The position numbers and the translations under genes are program-made. Shown here one piece after another: positions 28,251-36,742 of a stretch of DNA of 64,000 bases. The notes beneath the pieces were generated by a model that saw only the letters and a program-made list of their open reading frames with translations, did no database searches and was not told the DNA's origin. Position 1 is the stretch's first letter. Every line of letters starts with the position of its first letter. The DNA is from Phycisphaerae bacterium (GTDB taxonomy: Bacteria > Planctomycetota > Phycisphaerae > Phycisphaerales > SM1A02), in contig JAEUIT010000097.1 of assembly GCA_016795035.1 (NCBI GenBank), positions 186,001-250,000 on the forward strand, written 5' to 3'.

Positions 28251-28296
28251 CCGCCCGGCACCGGCCAACGCGAAGGTTGGCGACGGTGCCGGGCGG
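28251..28296 (-). terminator. Very stable hairpin after the secreted-protein gene
   Basis: Outer arms CCGCCCGGCACCG (28251-28263) and its exact complement (28284-28296), plus inner arms GCCAAC/GTTGGC around a 6-nt loop. It lies about 105 bp downstream of the minus-strand gene ending at 28400. No T-tract on either side; termination is inferred from stability and position. Confidence 0.6.
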
Positions 28297-28399
28297 TATG
28301 AGCCAGGGGCGAGCGGCCTCACGCGCGAGCGGGCGGCGGCCTGACCGTAGCAGGATCTGACTTATCCGGACGGTGACGACCCGTCCGAGGGGACTGCGG

Positions 28400-29629
28400 T
28401 CACTTGTTGGTCACCGCCGCGGTCTGCGTGCGGTTCGCGTTGGCGCGGTTGAACTCGTCGCGGGCTGCCTTCGCCATGCCGGCGATCGACATGCCGACCT
28501 TGTTGAGAAGCGTCGACTTCATGCCCTCGGTGTTCCATGCGGCCGGTTCGTTACCGCCGAGGAAGCCCTTCTTGTACTCCTCGCGGACGCGCACCTGCGT
28601 CGAGTTGTTGGTGTTCGTCGGCAGGGTGGCCTGCTGGACATACCAGTTGCCGCAAGTCCAGATCGCGATGCCGTCCGCTTCGGCGGCGACGACCGGGATG
28701 ATCTGGTCGCGAAGGATCTCCTCCGCCGAGATGACGCCATTCTCGATCGCGTTCGAGCCCGGGGCATAGAACGGCGTGACCGACGGGATGATCGGCTTCA
28801 TCGGAAGGTTGTTGCGACGAAGGAACTCGCGCACGACCTCGATGCGACCCTTGCGGTAGCTGTGCTCGTTCTTGAGCATCGGGTCCTTCCAGTTCGCCGA
28901 GCTCTTCGAGTTGTCCACGCAGTCGTAGACGCAGGGCGAATACCAGTCGAGCTCGCGAAGGACCGGGCCGTAGCCCGTGATCTGGCGATCGGTTTCCCAT
29001 GCCCGAATGTCCGCCGGCGCGAGCTCCCAGAGGTTGCTCTTCGGCCAGTAGGCGAGGCCAGGAATGCCGTAGTAGGTCCACTTCACGTTCGGGAAGGCTT
29101 CCTTCATCTTCCGAATCGCGTTGACCATCTCGCTTGTGCACGTCGCGTACAGCGGATCCGACGGGCCCTTCTGAAGGACCGAATCGAAGGGCACTTCGTA
29201 GTCGAGCATGCCCCAGCCGCTCGGGTTCGGGCCGAAGCGCTGCTTGACGTCGGCGATGAGCTTCGACACGTCGATCTTGCCGGTCGCTTGCGCGTTCGGA
29301 TCGACGTTCTGATAGATCATCATGTACGGCTTCGCGCCGGCGCCTTCGAGCATCGACTTGACCTCGGCGACGTCCGGAGCCCAGTCGTAAAGGATCGTGA
29401 AGGTCTTGACGGCGGCGGGCTGCTGCGCGGCTTGCGCGACAGCTCTCGGAGCCGGAGTCGCGGCGGGTTGCTGCGCCGCTCGCGGGGTGGTCTGTCCAGG
29501 ACGGAGAACGACCTTCTTGTTGGCCGGCTTCGTATTCGGCAGTTTGGTGGCCTGCGCAAACGCGCTGCTACCAACGCACGCCGTGGCGGCCAACACCATG
29601 CTGAGTCCCAAGGCAACATACTGACGCAT
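28400..29629 (-). CDS. Secreted protein of unknown function, possible TIM-barrel hydrolase
   Basis: A 409-residue protein from ATG 29629. It has a signal peptide (residues about 1-26, ending SSAFAQA; a poor lipobox at Cys18 is also seen), a P/A/Q-rich linker to about residue 72, and a globular domain (VKTFTILYDWAPDVAEVKSM, MLDYEVPFDSVL, VKWTYYGIPGLAYW). Alternating strand-helix pattern and Asp/Glu at strand ends (LDYE, RELDWYSPCVYD, DGIAIWTCGNW) resemble glycoside-hydrolase TIM barrels, but I cannot place it in a family. It sits between polysaccharide operons and may process the product. Cysteines suggest disulfides in the periplasm. Confidence 0.7.
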   Translation of the reverse strand: MRQYVALGLSMVLAATACVGSSAFAQATKLPNTKPANKKVVLRPGQTTPRAAQQPAATPAPRAVAQAAQQPAAVKTFTILYDWAPDVAEVKSMLEGAGAKPYMMIYQNVDPNAQATGKIDVSKLIADVKQRFGPNPSGWGMLDYEVPFDSVLQKGPSDPLYATCTSEMVNAIRKMKEAFPNVKWTYYGIPGLAYWPKSNLWELAPADIRAWETDRQITGYGPVLRELDWYSPCVYDCVDNSKSSANWKDPMLKNEHSYRKGRIEVVREFLRRNNLPMKPIIPSVTPFYAPGSNAIENGVISAEEILRDQIIPVVAAEADGIAIWTCGNWYVQQATLPTNTNNSTQVRVREEYKKGFLGGNEPAAWNTEGMKSTLLNKVGMSIAGMAKAARDEFNRANANRTQTAAVTNK

Positions 29630-29970
29630 GTGAAGTCTCCCGTGGCTTGCCGTCAGACGCCGCGTGACGCCCGCCCGACCCATTCCAAGCCCCCATTCTT
29701 TGCAGGGTACGGACGACCTGTTCGTCCGAGCGAATCCCTGCCCGCGTGAAGGGCCGCTCGCACTGCGGATGCCCACACGGGGCTCCACACCGAGCACCGC
29801 GATTCTCCAATTCCGGAGCCTTCGCCAAAGGGTGAAGGCGGGAGTTTTGGAGTCCTCGATGGCAAACCTGTCCGGTCGCACCGCCTCAACCGACTGCGCC
29901 GATCGTGTCGATGAGTCGGTCGCCCGCGAGCCAGGTATACACGGACACGGCTGCGGCACTGAGTACTCGC
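29630..29970. promoter_or_regulatory. Divergent intergenic region
   Basis: A 341-bp stretch between divergent genes, expected to hold both promoters. It includes a short dyad CGGACGA-N5-TCGTCCG (29710-29728) and a hairpin GCCTTC...GAAGGC near 29819-29840. The rightward frame is open from 29905, but the product before 29971 looks non-coding. No convincing -35/-10 pair seen. Confidence 0.4.
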
Positions 29971-31008
29971 ATGGTCATTGGCTTCCTTCTTCCCGGCAAT
30001 TACGCCCTCGCACGCGCCACCCAAGGGGTGCGCGTCCAGGCGTGGAAGCAAGTCGAGGCCTTGCGAGCGCTTGGCCACGAGGTGCTTGAGCTCACCCCCT
30101 GGCAACCCGCGCCACTTGACCGGCTCGACGTCATCCAGTTCTTCCTGGGCGGGCCGCTCACCCACAACATCGAGTCGTACAAACCCTACTTCAAGGCGGC
30201 GCTTGTGTACGCCCCCATGATCGACTCGATGGAGTCGAACTGGCGCTATCGCATCGCCACGACCCTCGGCTCGCTCCACCCGCGATTCCTCACGGTCCCG
30301 GGAGTGATGAAGCGAAACGCGATGGGCTCCGAAGCGGTGGTTGTCCGCTCGACGCACGAGCGTGATCGCATCGTGAAGGGGATGGGTGTCGATCCGTCGA
30401 AGGTCTCGATCGTCTTGAACGGCAACGAGCCGCCCCCGCCCACGTCGCCCGACAAAGCTCGGCGTGAGCTCGACTTGCCGGAGCGATTCGTCTTCCACGT
30501 TTCGGCGTACACCCAAGAGCGGAAAAACGTCGCACGCATGCTCGAGGCGATCGGGCCGCTCGGCTATCCCGTGGTCGTGGCCGGCGCCGCCGCCGATGGC
30601 CCTGAACGCGAACAACTTCGAGCCCTCGCGACTCAGTATCCGCAGATCCGCCTCTTAGGTCATCTCGACTACGAGACGCTCCTCTCGGCGTACGCCGCGT
30701 GCGACGTCTTCTGCCTTCCGTCACTCAACGAAGGCACCGGCCTCGTCGGCCTCGAAGCGGCGGCGCTCGGCGCGAAGATCGTGGTGACGCAGAATGGCGG
30801 CCCGCCCGACTACTACCTCGACATGGCCGACTACGTCGACCCGCTGAAGGTCGACGACATCCGCGCGAAGGTCGAGCGGGCGTGGAATCGCCCGAAGGAC
30901 GATCGACTCGCCCATCGCGTGATCCACGATCTCACATGGAAGGCGAGTGCCGAGTCGCTGGTGAAGGTCTACGAGGCCGCGATCGCGCGGCGCTCGCGCA
31001 CCGCGTGA
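29971..31008 (+). CDS. GT4-family glycosyltransferase
   Basis: A 345-residue transferase from ATG 29971 (MVIGFLLPGNYALARATQGV). It has FVFHVSAYTQERKNVARMLE and the EX7E segment LPSLNEGTGLVGLEAAALGA. The N-terminal lobe is short compared with neighbours. It is transcribed alone and converges on gmd with 31 bp between stops. Confidence 0.87.
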   Translation: MVIGFLLPGNYALARATQGVRVQAWKQVEALRALGHEVLELTPWQPAPLDRLDVIQFFLGGPLTHNIESYKPYFKAALVYAPMIDSMESNWRYRIATTLGSLHPRFLTVPGVMKRNAMGSEAVVVRSTHERDRIVKGMGVDPSKVSIVLNGNEPPPPTSPDKARRELDLPERFVFHVSAYTQERKNVARMLEAIGPLGYPVVVAGAAADGPEREQLRALATQYPQIRLLGHLDYETLLSAYAACDVFCLPSLNEGTGLVGLEAAALGAKIVVTQNGGPPDYYLDMADYVDPLKVDDIRAKVERAWNRPKDDRLAHRVIHDLTWKASAESLVKVYEAAIARRSRTA

Positions 31009-31039
31009 TCGGGCCAGCCTGACTCACTGTCACCAAGAC

Positions 31040-32089
31040 TTACTGATCGTGACCGACGCTCGCCGGCAACCGGTGGCCGGCGTCGCGCAGCGTCTTCTCG
31101 CGGCGGGCGAGTTCGAGATCGTGCTCGACCATCATGCGGGCGAGCTCTTCGACGGTCGTCGTCGGGTTCCAGCGGAGTTTCGCCTTCGCCTTCGACGGGT
31201 CGCCAAGGAGTTGCTCGACTTCCGCCGGACGGAAGTAGCGCGGATCGATCTCGACGAAGTCCTTGTAGTCGAGGCCGACCTGGCCGAACGCGAGCTCGCA
31301 GAAGGTCCGCACCGAGATCATCTTGCCGGTCGCGACGACGTAATCGTCGGCCTCGGGCTGCTGCAGCATGAGCCACATCGCTTCGACGTAATCGCCGGCG
31401 TAGCCCCAATCGCGGAGCGCGTCGAGGTTGCCGAGGTAGAGCTTCGACTGCATACCGAGCTTGATGCGGCCGACGGCCCGCGTGATCTTGCGGGTCACGA
31501 ACGTCTCGCCGCGGCGCGGGCTCTCGTGGTTGAAGAGAATGCCGCACGACGCGTGCATGCCGTAGGACTCGCGGTAATTCACCGTGATCCAGTGGCCGAA
31601 GACCTTGGCGCAGCCGTAGGGCGAGCGCGGATAGAAGGGAGTCGTCTCCTTCTGCGGGACTTCCTGCACCTTGCCGTACATCTCGCTCGAGCTCGCTTGG
31701 TAGAAGCGCGGCTTGCGGCCGGTCTGGTCGCCGAAGTTGCGGACCGCCTCGAGGATGCGAAGCGTGCCGACGGCGTCGGCGTCGGCGGTGAAGATCGGTT
31801 GGTCAAACGAGACGCGGACATGGCTCTGCGCGCCGAGGTTGTAGACCTCGTCGGGCTGGACCTCGTGCATCAGGCGCGAGAGGCCGTTGCCGTCCATCAG
31901 GTCGCCGTAGTGCAGCTTGAGCCGGGCACCCTTCTCATGGGGGTCCTGGTAGATGTGGTCGATCCGGCTCGTGTTGAAGCTCGATGAGCGCCGAATGATC
32001 CCGTGCACCTCGTAGCCCTTCGCGAGAAGGAGTTCGGTGAGGTACGACCCGTCCTGTCCGGTAATGCCGGTGATGAGCGCCCGTTTCAT
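31040..32089 (-). CDS. gmd: GDP-mannose 4,6-dehydratase
   Basis: A 349-residue short-chain dehydrogenase starting at ATG 32089 after an AAGGA Shine-Dalgarno sequence. It has the NADP-binding MKRALITGITGQDGSYLTEL, the catalytic Glu in YQASSSEMYGKVQEVPQKET, YxxxK in RSPYGCAKVFGHW, and FNHESPRRGETFVTRKITRA, all diagnostic of Gmd. It converts GDP-D-mannose to GDP-4-keto-6-deoxymannose, the shared precursor of GDP-fucose, GDP-rhamnose and GDP-perosamine. The GDP-fucose-synthase-like gene lies 1.6 kb away in the opposite direction. Confidence 0.95.
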   Translation of the reverse strand: MKRALITGITGQDGSYLTELLLAKGYEVHGIIRRSSSFNTSRIDHIYQDPHEKGARLKLHYGDLMDGNGLSRLMHEVQPDEVYNLGAQSHVRVSFDQPIFTADADAVGTLRILEAVRNFGDQTGRKPRFYQASSSEMYGKVQEVPQKETTPFYPRSPYGCAKVFGHWITVNYRESYGMHASCGILFNHESPRRGETFVTRKITRAVGRIKLGMQSKLYLGNLDALRDWGYAGDYVEAMWLMLQQPEADDYVVATGKMISVRTFCELAFGQVGLDYKDFVEIDPRYFRPAEVEQLLGDPSKAKAKLRWNPTTTVEELARMMVEHDLELARREKTLRDAGHRLPASVGHDQ

Positions 32090-32353
32090 GAGTTCCTTGG
32101 CTCTTGCCGCTCTCTGATCCCTGACGACTGATCGTCCTGAGGCGTCGAATCGCGTCAGGAAACCGCCGCGACTTCGCCGCGCGGACTTTACCTGTTCGCC
32201 AGTTCCGACGCTTCGACGTGGACGCACGGCGTCGAGGCGCACGCACGGACCGGCGCAAAGCGCGCAGGTCACGACGCGACACGCACTTTTCTTCGGAGGT
32301 CTTCGTCCTCGTCATTTGGACGAGTCCCCGAATTTGCCGACAATTCGCGGCCC

Positions 32354-33601
32354 GTGCCCAGCGCCCCCACAGCATCCACCGCCGCGAGCGAGTCGTCGGC
32401 CGCGCGTCCGCTCCGACTCATCCTCTGGAGCCTCGCCGGTTCGGCGCGGCACTACAACGGGCCGGGCCTGATGTTCCATCGCATGTTCTCGCGCGTGCCG
32501 CCCGGCCGCTTCGAGATCACGTTGGTGCATGGCTACGCGCAGCAGGAAGAAGACGGCGTCTACGCCCGCTACGTGCGCTTGCCTGGCTCGGGCACGCGCG
32601 TCGGCCAACTCCGTTTCACGATGGCCGGCGTGCGCTGGCTCAAGCGCCACGCGCACGAGTACGACGCGCTTCTCGCCGTCACCGCCTACGAACCGTCGAT
32701 ACGCCCTGCGTGGTACGCGGACACGAAACTCGGGCTGCCCTGCGCGATCTTCCTTGCGAACGAGAAGTACGAGCTCTTCCCGAACTGGAAGGGCTGGCGC
32801 CGTCTCCTCGGCTCGCCGGAGAAGCGGCAGGCGATGGTGCGCGACGTGTCGGGCGTCGTCGCGATGAGCAAGAACCTCTACCAAGAGGCGAAAGACATCG
32901 GCGTCGACCCGGCGAAACTCGCGCATATCCCGAACACCGTCGACACCGATCGCTTCGCGCCCTTGAGCGCCGACGAGCGCGCGAAGCGCCGCGCCGAACT
33001 CGGCATCGGCCCGGGTCCGGTCGTCGTCTTCTGCGGCGAACTCACGCGTCGGAAACGACCGCACCTCCTCATCGAGGCGCTTCGTCGGAGTTTCGAGCGG
33101 AAGCGCCCGTTCACGGCGCTTCTCGTCGGCCCGCCGCTCGACGAGGAGTACCGCCGCGAAATGGAAGCCGCCGCCGCGAGCTTGCCCGAGCCGTCGCGCG
33201 TGCGCTTCGAAGGTTTCACGAAGACCCCCGAGGTGCAGTACAAGCTCGGCGACGCCTTCTGCCTTCCGTCGACGAACGAGGGCATGCCGGGAGCGCTTGT
33301 CGAGGCGATGGCGTCGGGGCTGCCGGCCGTCGTCACGGCGTTCTCGAGCGCGCACGAACTCTTGGGCGACGGCCAGAAGGGGAGCGTCGTCGAAGTCCCA
33401 CCCGGGGCTCCCGAGTCCGCGCTCGCCGATGGCATCGAAGAGGCCATCGCGCATTGGACGCTCGACCCCGAGCGGGCCGCGAAGGCTCGGAAGGCCGCAC
33501 GCGACTCGATCATCGCACGGCATGGGCTCGCCCAGGCCTTCGACACCTACGAGGCCTTTTTCCGCCGCATGATGCGTGACCGACGCGCCAGAGCGAAATA
33601 A
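32354..33601 (+). CDS. GT4-family glycosyltransferase
   Basis: A 415-residue transferase from GTG 32354. After a low-complexity N-terminal 18 residues it has LRLILWSLAGSARHYNGPGL, a GPGPVVVFCGELTRRKRPHL donor-lobe strand and the EX7E segment LPSTNEGMPGALVEAMASGL. It is the first gene of a rightward five-gene run to the deacetylase (37.6 kb); the GDP-fucose-synthase-like gene follows after 95 bp. Probably the transferase for that sugar or its neighbour in the repeat unit (inference). Confidence 0.88.
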   Translation: MPSAPTASTAASESSAARPLRLILWSLAGSARHYNGPGLMFHRMFSRVPPGRFEITLVHGYAQQEEDGVYARYVRLPGSGTRVGQLRFTMAGVRWLKRHAHEYDALLAVTAYEPSIRPAWYADTKLGLPCAIFLANEKYELFPNWKGWRRLLGSPEKRQAMVRDVSGVVAMSKNLYQEAKDIGVDPAKLAHIPNTVDTDRFAPLSADERAKRRAELGIGPGPVVVFCGELTRRKRPHLLIEALRRSFERKRPFTALLVGPPLDEEYRREMEAAAASLPEPSRVRFEGFTKTPEVQYKLGDAFCLPSTNEGMPGALVEAMASGLPAVVTAFSSAHELLGDGQKGSVVEVPPGAPESALADGIEEAIAHWTLDPERAAKARKAARDSIIARHGLAQAFDTYEAFFRRMMRDRRARAK

Positions 33602-33696
33602 CCTCGGTCGCCCCGCCAGCCGACTCCAGTCCCTGCCGCGAAGCACCGATTATTCTCTCCGCCCCTTCGCTCCCGTCGCTCGGGCCGGTACCCCCA

Positions 33697-34638
33697 ATGG
33701 ATGTCGCTGCCAATCGAATCGTCGTCACCGGCGGCGCCGGGTTCCTCGGCCGCGCCGTGTGTGAGTCCCTCCGTCGCCGCGGCGTCACGGAGATCCTGAT
33801 CCCGCGCCGTCGCGACTTCGACCTCACGAAGGAGGAGGACGTCGCGCGGATGTATCGCGACATGCGCCCTGACCTCGTGCTGCATCTTGCGGCCGAAGTC
33901 GGCGGCATCGGCGCGAACATGCACAACCCGGGCCGCTACTTCTTCGCCAACATGGCGATGGCGCTCCACCTGATCGAGCACGCCCGCATCAACCGCATCG
34001 CGAAGTTCGTCCAAGTCGGGACGATCTGCGCGTACCCGAAGTTCACGCCCGTTCCCTTCCGCGAGGAAGAGTTGTGGAACGGCTACCCCGAAGAGACGAA
34101 CGCGCCGTATGGCGTCGCGAAGAAGGCCGCGATGGTCATGCTCGACGGCTATCGCCGCCAGTACGGCCTCGCGAGTTCGTACGTCCTTCCGGTGAACTTG
34201 TACGGGCCCTGGGACAACTTCGATCTCAACACCTCGCACGTGATTCCGGCGCTCATCCGGAAGTGCGTCGAGGCGATCGACCAGAACCGCGATCACATCG
34301 TCTGCTGGGGAACGGGCTCGGCGAGCCGCGAATTCCTCTACGTCGACGACGCCGGCGAGGGCGTGGTCCGCGCGGCCGAGGTCATGGACGATCCGACGCC
34401 GATCAACCTCGGCACGAACATGGAGATCACGATCAAGGACCTCGTCCACCTGATCGCGAAACTCACCGGCTTCACCGGCGAGATCCGATGGGACTCCTCG
34501 AAGCCCGACGGCCAGCCGCGTCGATGCCTCGACACGACCCGTGCGGCGAACCTCCTCGATTGGCGGGCGAAGATCGGCTTCGAAGAGGGTCTTCGCCGAA
34601 CCATCGCGTGGTTCCGCTCGCATGGGACGGGACGCTGA
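33697..34638 (+). CDS. fcl: GDP-L-fucose synthase-like epimerase/reductase
   Basis: A 313-residue SDR enzyme: VVTGGAGFLGRAVCESLRRR, HLAAEVGGIGANMHNPGRYF, VQVGTICAYPKFTPVPFREE and YGVAKKAAMVM (catalytic YxxxK), the order expected for Fcl/WcaG. It would epimerise and reduce the Gmd product to GDP-L-fucose. The next transferase starts 1 bp after its stop, so translation is probably coupled. A related 6-deoxy-hexose reductase is the alternative. Confidence 0.9.
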   Translation: MDVAANRIVVTGGAGFLGRAVCESLRRRGVTEILIPRRRDFDLTKEEDVARMYRDMRPDLVLHLAAEVGGIGANMHNPGRYFFANMAMALHLIEHARINRIAKFVQVGTICAYPKFTPVPFREEELWNGYPEETNAPYGVAKKAAMVMLDGYRRQYGLASSYVLPVNLYGPWDNFDLNTSHVIPALIRKCVEAIDQNRDHIVCWGTGSASREFLYVDDAGEGVVRAAEVMDDPTPINLGTNMEITIKDLVHLIAKLTGFTGEIRWDSSKPDGQPRRCLDTTRAANLLDWRAKIGFEEGLRRTIAWFRSHGTGR

Positions 34639-34639
34639 G

Positions 34640-35971
34640 ATGGCCCCCGAAATGGCGACCAACCTTGCCGAGACCCAACGCTCCGCCCAGAAGGCGTCGA
34701 AGCCCGCGCCGCACAGCGTGTCGCCCGAGGCGAAGAGCGCTCGCATCGTCATCCTGAACCAGTACTACGTGCCCGACGTCGCCTCGACCGGCCACTTGCT
34801 GCACGAACTCGCCGAAGAGTTCGCGCGGCTCAAGAAGCCCGTCAAGGTCACGACCTGCTTCCCGTCGTACGGCCCGCCCGAGTCGTGGCTCCCGTGCCCC
34901 GGACACGAGTTCACGAACGGCGTCGAAGTGCGCCGCATGCGCACCACGCGCTACAGCAAGGACCGCCTCGCGGGGCGCCTCCTCAACTCGATCACGTTCC
35001 TCGTGCCGCTCGCGGTGCGACAGCTCTTCGCGAAGCGGAAGGGCAACGTCTACCTCTACACGAGCAACCCGCCGTACCTCGGCGTCATCGGCGGCTTCGT
35101 GTCGCTCTTCCGGCGTCATCCGTACGTCGTCCTCCTGCACGACTCCTATCCGCACCTCGCGGAGTGGGTCGGCAAGATCGGGAATGGCGGCATGGCGTCG
35201 AAGATCTGGCACCGCCTGAACCGCGTGATGTATCGCCGCGCGCTCCACACGATCGTCCTCTGCCAGAAGGCGAAGGAGCTCGTCTGCCGCGACTACGGCA
35301 TCGCGCCGGAACGCGTGCACGTCATCCCCAACTGGGCCGATCCGGAGACGCTCCGGCCGATCGCGAAGGAGGAGACGAAGTTCGCCCAGGCGAACGGCCT
35401 CGTCGAACCGTTCACGATCCTCTACTCCGGGAACCTCGGCCTCTACTACGAGTTCGAGTCGCTCCTCGACGCGGCCGAGCGGCTTCAGAACGAGAACTTC
35501 CGCCTCGTCTTCATCGGGTCGGGCGGCAAGAAGCAGTTCATCGCCGACCAGATCGCGAAGCGAAACCTGAAGAACGTGCTGATGTTCCCCTATCAGCCGT
35601 TCGAGACGCTGAACGACTCGCTCAACGCTTGTGACGCGTCGCTCGTCACGATCGCGAAGGGGATTGAAGGCATCTCGTTCCCGTCGAAGCTCTACTCGTC
35701 GCTCGCCGTCGGCAAGCCGATCATCGCGATCAGCGAGGAGGGCAGCGAACTCCAGGACGTCGTCGATCGCCAGCGCACCGGCGTCTGGACGAAACTCGGC
35801 GACATCGACGGCCTCGTCGCCGCGATTCGTCGGCTCATGGCCGACCGCGCGCTCTCGCACGAGCTTGGCCGCAACGCCCGCTCGGTCATGGAGTCGCGCT
35901 ACACGATGCAGACCTCGGCGCGGGCCTACGCCGACGTGCTCGAACTCGCGGCGGAAGAAGGCTCGCGATGA
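34640..35971 (+). CDS. Glycosyltransferase, WbuB-like GT4
   Basis: A 443-residue transferase starting at ATG 34640 (a second ATG at 34652 is possible). It has ARIVILNQYYVPDVASTGHL, a membrane-associating segment with VYLYTSNPPYLGVIGGFVSL (about residues 139-158), HVIPNWADPETLRPIAKEET, TILYSGNLGLYYEFESLLDA and GISFPSKLYSSLAVGKPIIA. These match the WbuB/fucosaminyltransferase-type subgroup, in which a SK-Y segment replaces EX7E. It overlaps the next gene start by 4 bp (ATGA). Confidence 0.88.
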   Translation: MAPEMATNLAETQRSAQKASKPAPHSVSPEAKSARIVILNQYYVPDVASTGHLLHELAEEFARLKKPVKVTTCFPSYGPPESWLPCPGHEFTNGVEVRRMRTTRYSKDRLAGRLLNSITFLVPLAVRQLFAKRKGNVYLYTSNPPYLGVIGGFVSLFRRHPYVVLLHDSYPHLAEWVGKIGNGGMASKIWHRLNRVMYRRALHTIVLCQKAKELVCRDYGIAPERVHVIPNWADPETLRPIAKEETKFAQANGLVEPFTILYSGNLGLYYEFESLLDAAERLQNENFRLVFIGSGGKKQFIADQIAKRNLKNVLMFPYQPFETLNDSLNACDASLVTIAKGIEGISFPSKLYSSLAVGKPIIAISEEGSELQDVVDRQRTGVWTKLGDIDGLVAAIRRLMADRALSHELGRNARSVMESRYTMQTSARAYADVLELAAEEGSR

Positions 35972-36729
35972 GTCGGCTTCGCACGCTCGTCATCACCGAA
36001 GACGATCCGCTCTACGTCGTCCGCTTCTTCGAGGTCTTCTTCGCCGAAGTCCCCAAGGACTCGATCGAGATCGTGGGCGTCACGGTGTCGCGGGCGTTTC
36101 ACGAGCCGATCACGAAGACAGCGAAGCGCATCTGGCGCTTCTACGGCACGGTCGACTTCCTTCGCCTCTTGCCGCGCTACATCGCGGCGAAACTCTTCGG
36201 CACCTCGATCGGGAAGCTCGCCCAGAAGTTCGGCTTCCGCGAGATCCCGGCCGCGAGCGTGAACGGCGAGGACTACCTGAAGATTGTCCGCGAGCTCAAC
36301 CCTGACGTGATCGTCTCCGTTGCAGCTCCCGAGATCTTCAAGAAGCCGCTTCTCTCGATCCCGCGCTACGGCTGCATCAACATTCACTCGGGCCGCCTGC
36401 CGAAGTACCGCGGCATGATGCCGACCTTCTGGCAGCTCAAGAACGGCGAGCCGCACGTCACGGTGACGATCCACGAGATGGTCGAGAAGCTCGACGCCGG
36501 CGGGATCATCGCGACGCTCGAATTCCCGCTTGAGAAGAACGACTCGCTGCATCGCGTGATCACCGGCACGAAGCAGGCCGGCGCGCGGCTCATGATCAAG
36601 GTGCTGTCGTCGATCACGGGCGCCGCGCCGAAGGCCACGCCGCTCGACATGAGCGAGGCGAGCTACTTCAAATTCCCGCAGCCCGACGACGTGAAAGCGT
36701 TCCGCGCCCGCGGCCACCGCATGATCTGA
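35968..36729 (+). CDS. Formyltransferase-family protein (sugar N-formylation likely)
   Basis: A 253-residue protein with the formyltransferase N-domain. The signature INIHSGRLPKYRGMMPTFWQ near residue 133 holds the Asn, His and later Asp (VEKLDAGGII) of 10-formyl-THF-dependent enzymes. The N-terminal part (RTLVITEDDPLYVVRFFEVF) is a Rossmann-like half. It lacks the C-terminal domain of methionyl-tRNA formyltransferase. Inside a glycan operon it probably N-formylates an amino sugar, though the needed aminotransferase is not in the window. Coupled by ATGA to the upstream transferase. Confidence 0.85.
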   Translation: MSRLRTLVITEDDPLYVVRFFEVFFAEVPKDSIEIVGVTVSRAFHEPITKTAKRIWRFYGTVDFLRLLPRYIAAKLFGTSIGKLAQKFGFREIPAASVNGEDYLKIVRELNPDVIVSVAAPEIFKKPLLSIPRYGCINIHSGRLPKYRGMMPTFWQLKNGEPHVTVTIHEMVEKLDAGGIIATLEFPLEKNDSLHRVITGTKQAGARLMIKVLSSITGAAPKATPLDMSEASYFKFPQPDDVKAFRARGHRMI

Positions 36730-36742
36730 CGAGACGCCCCCG

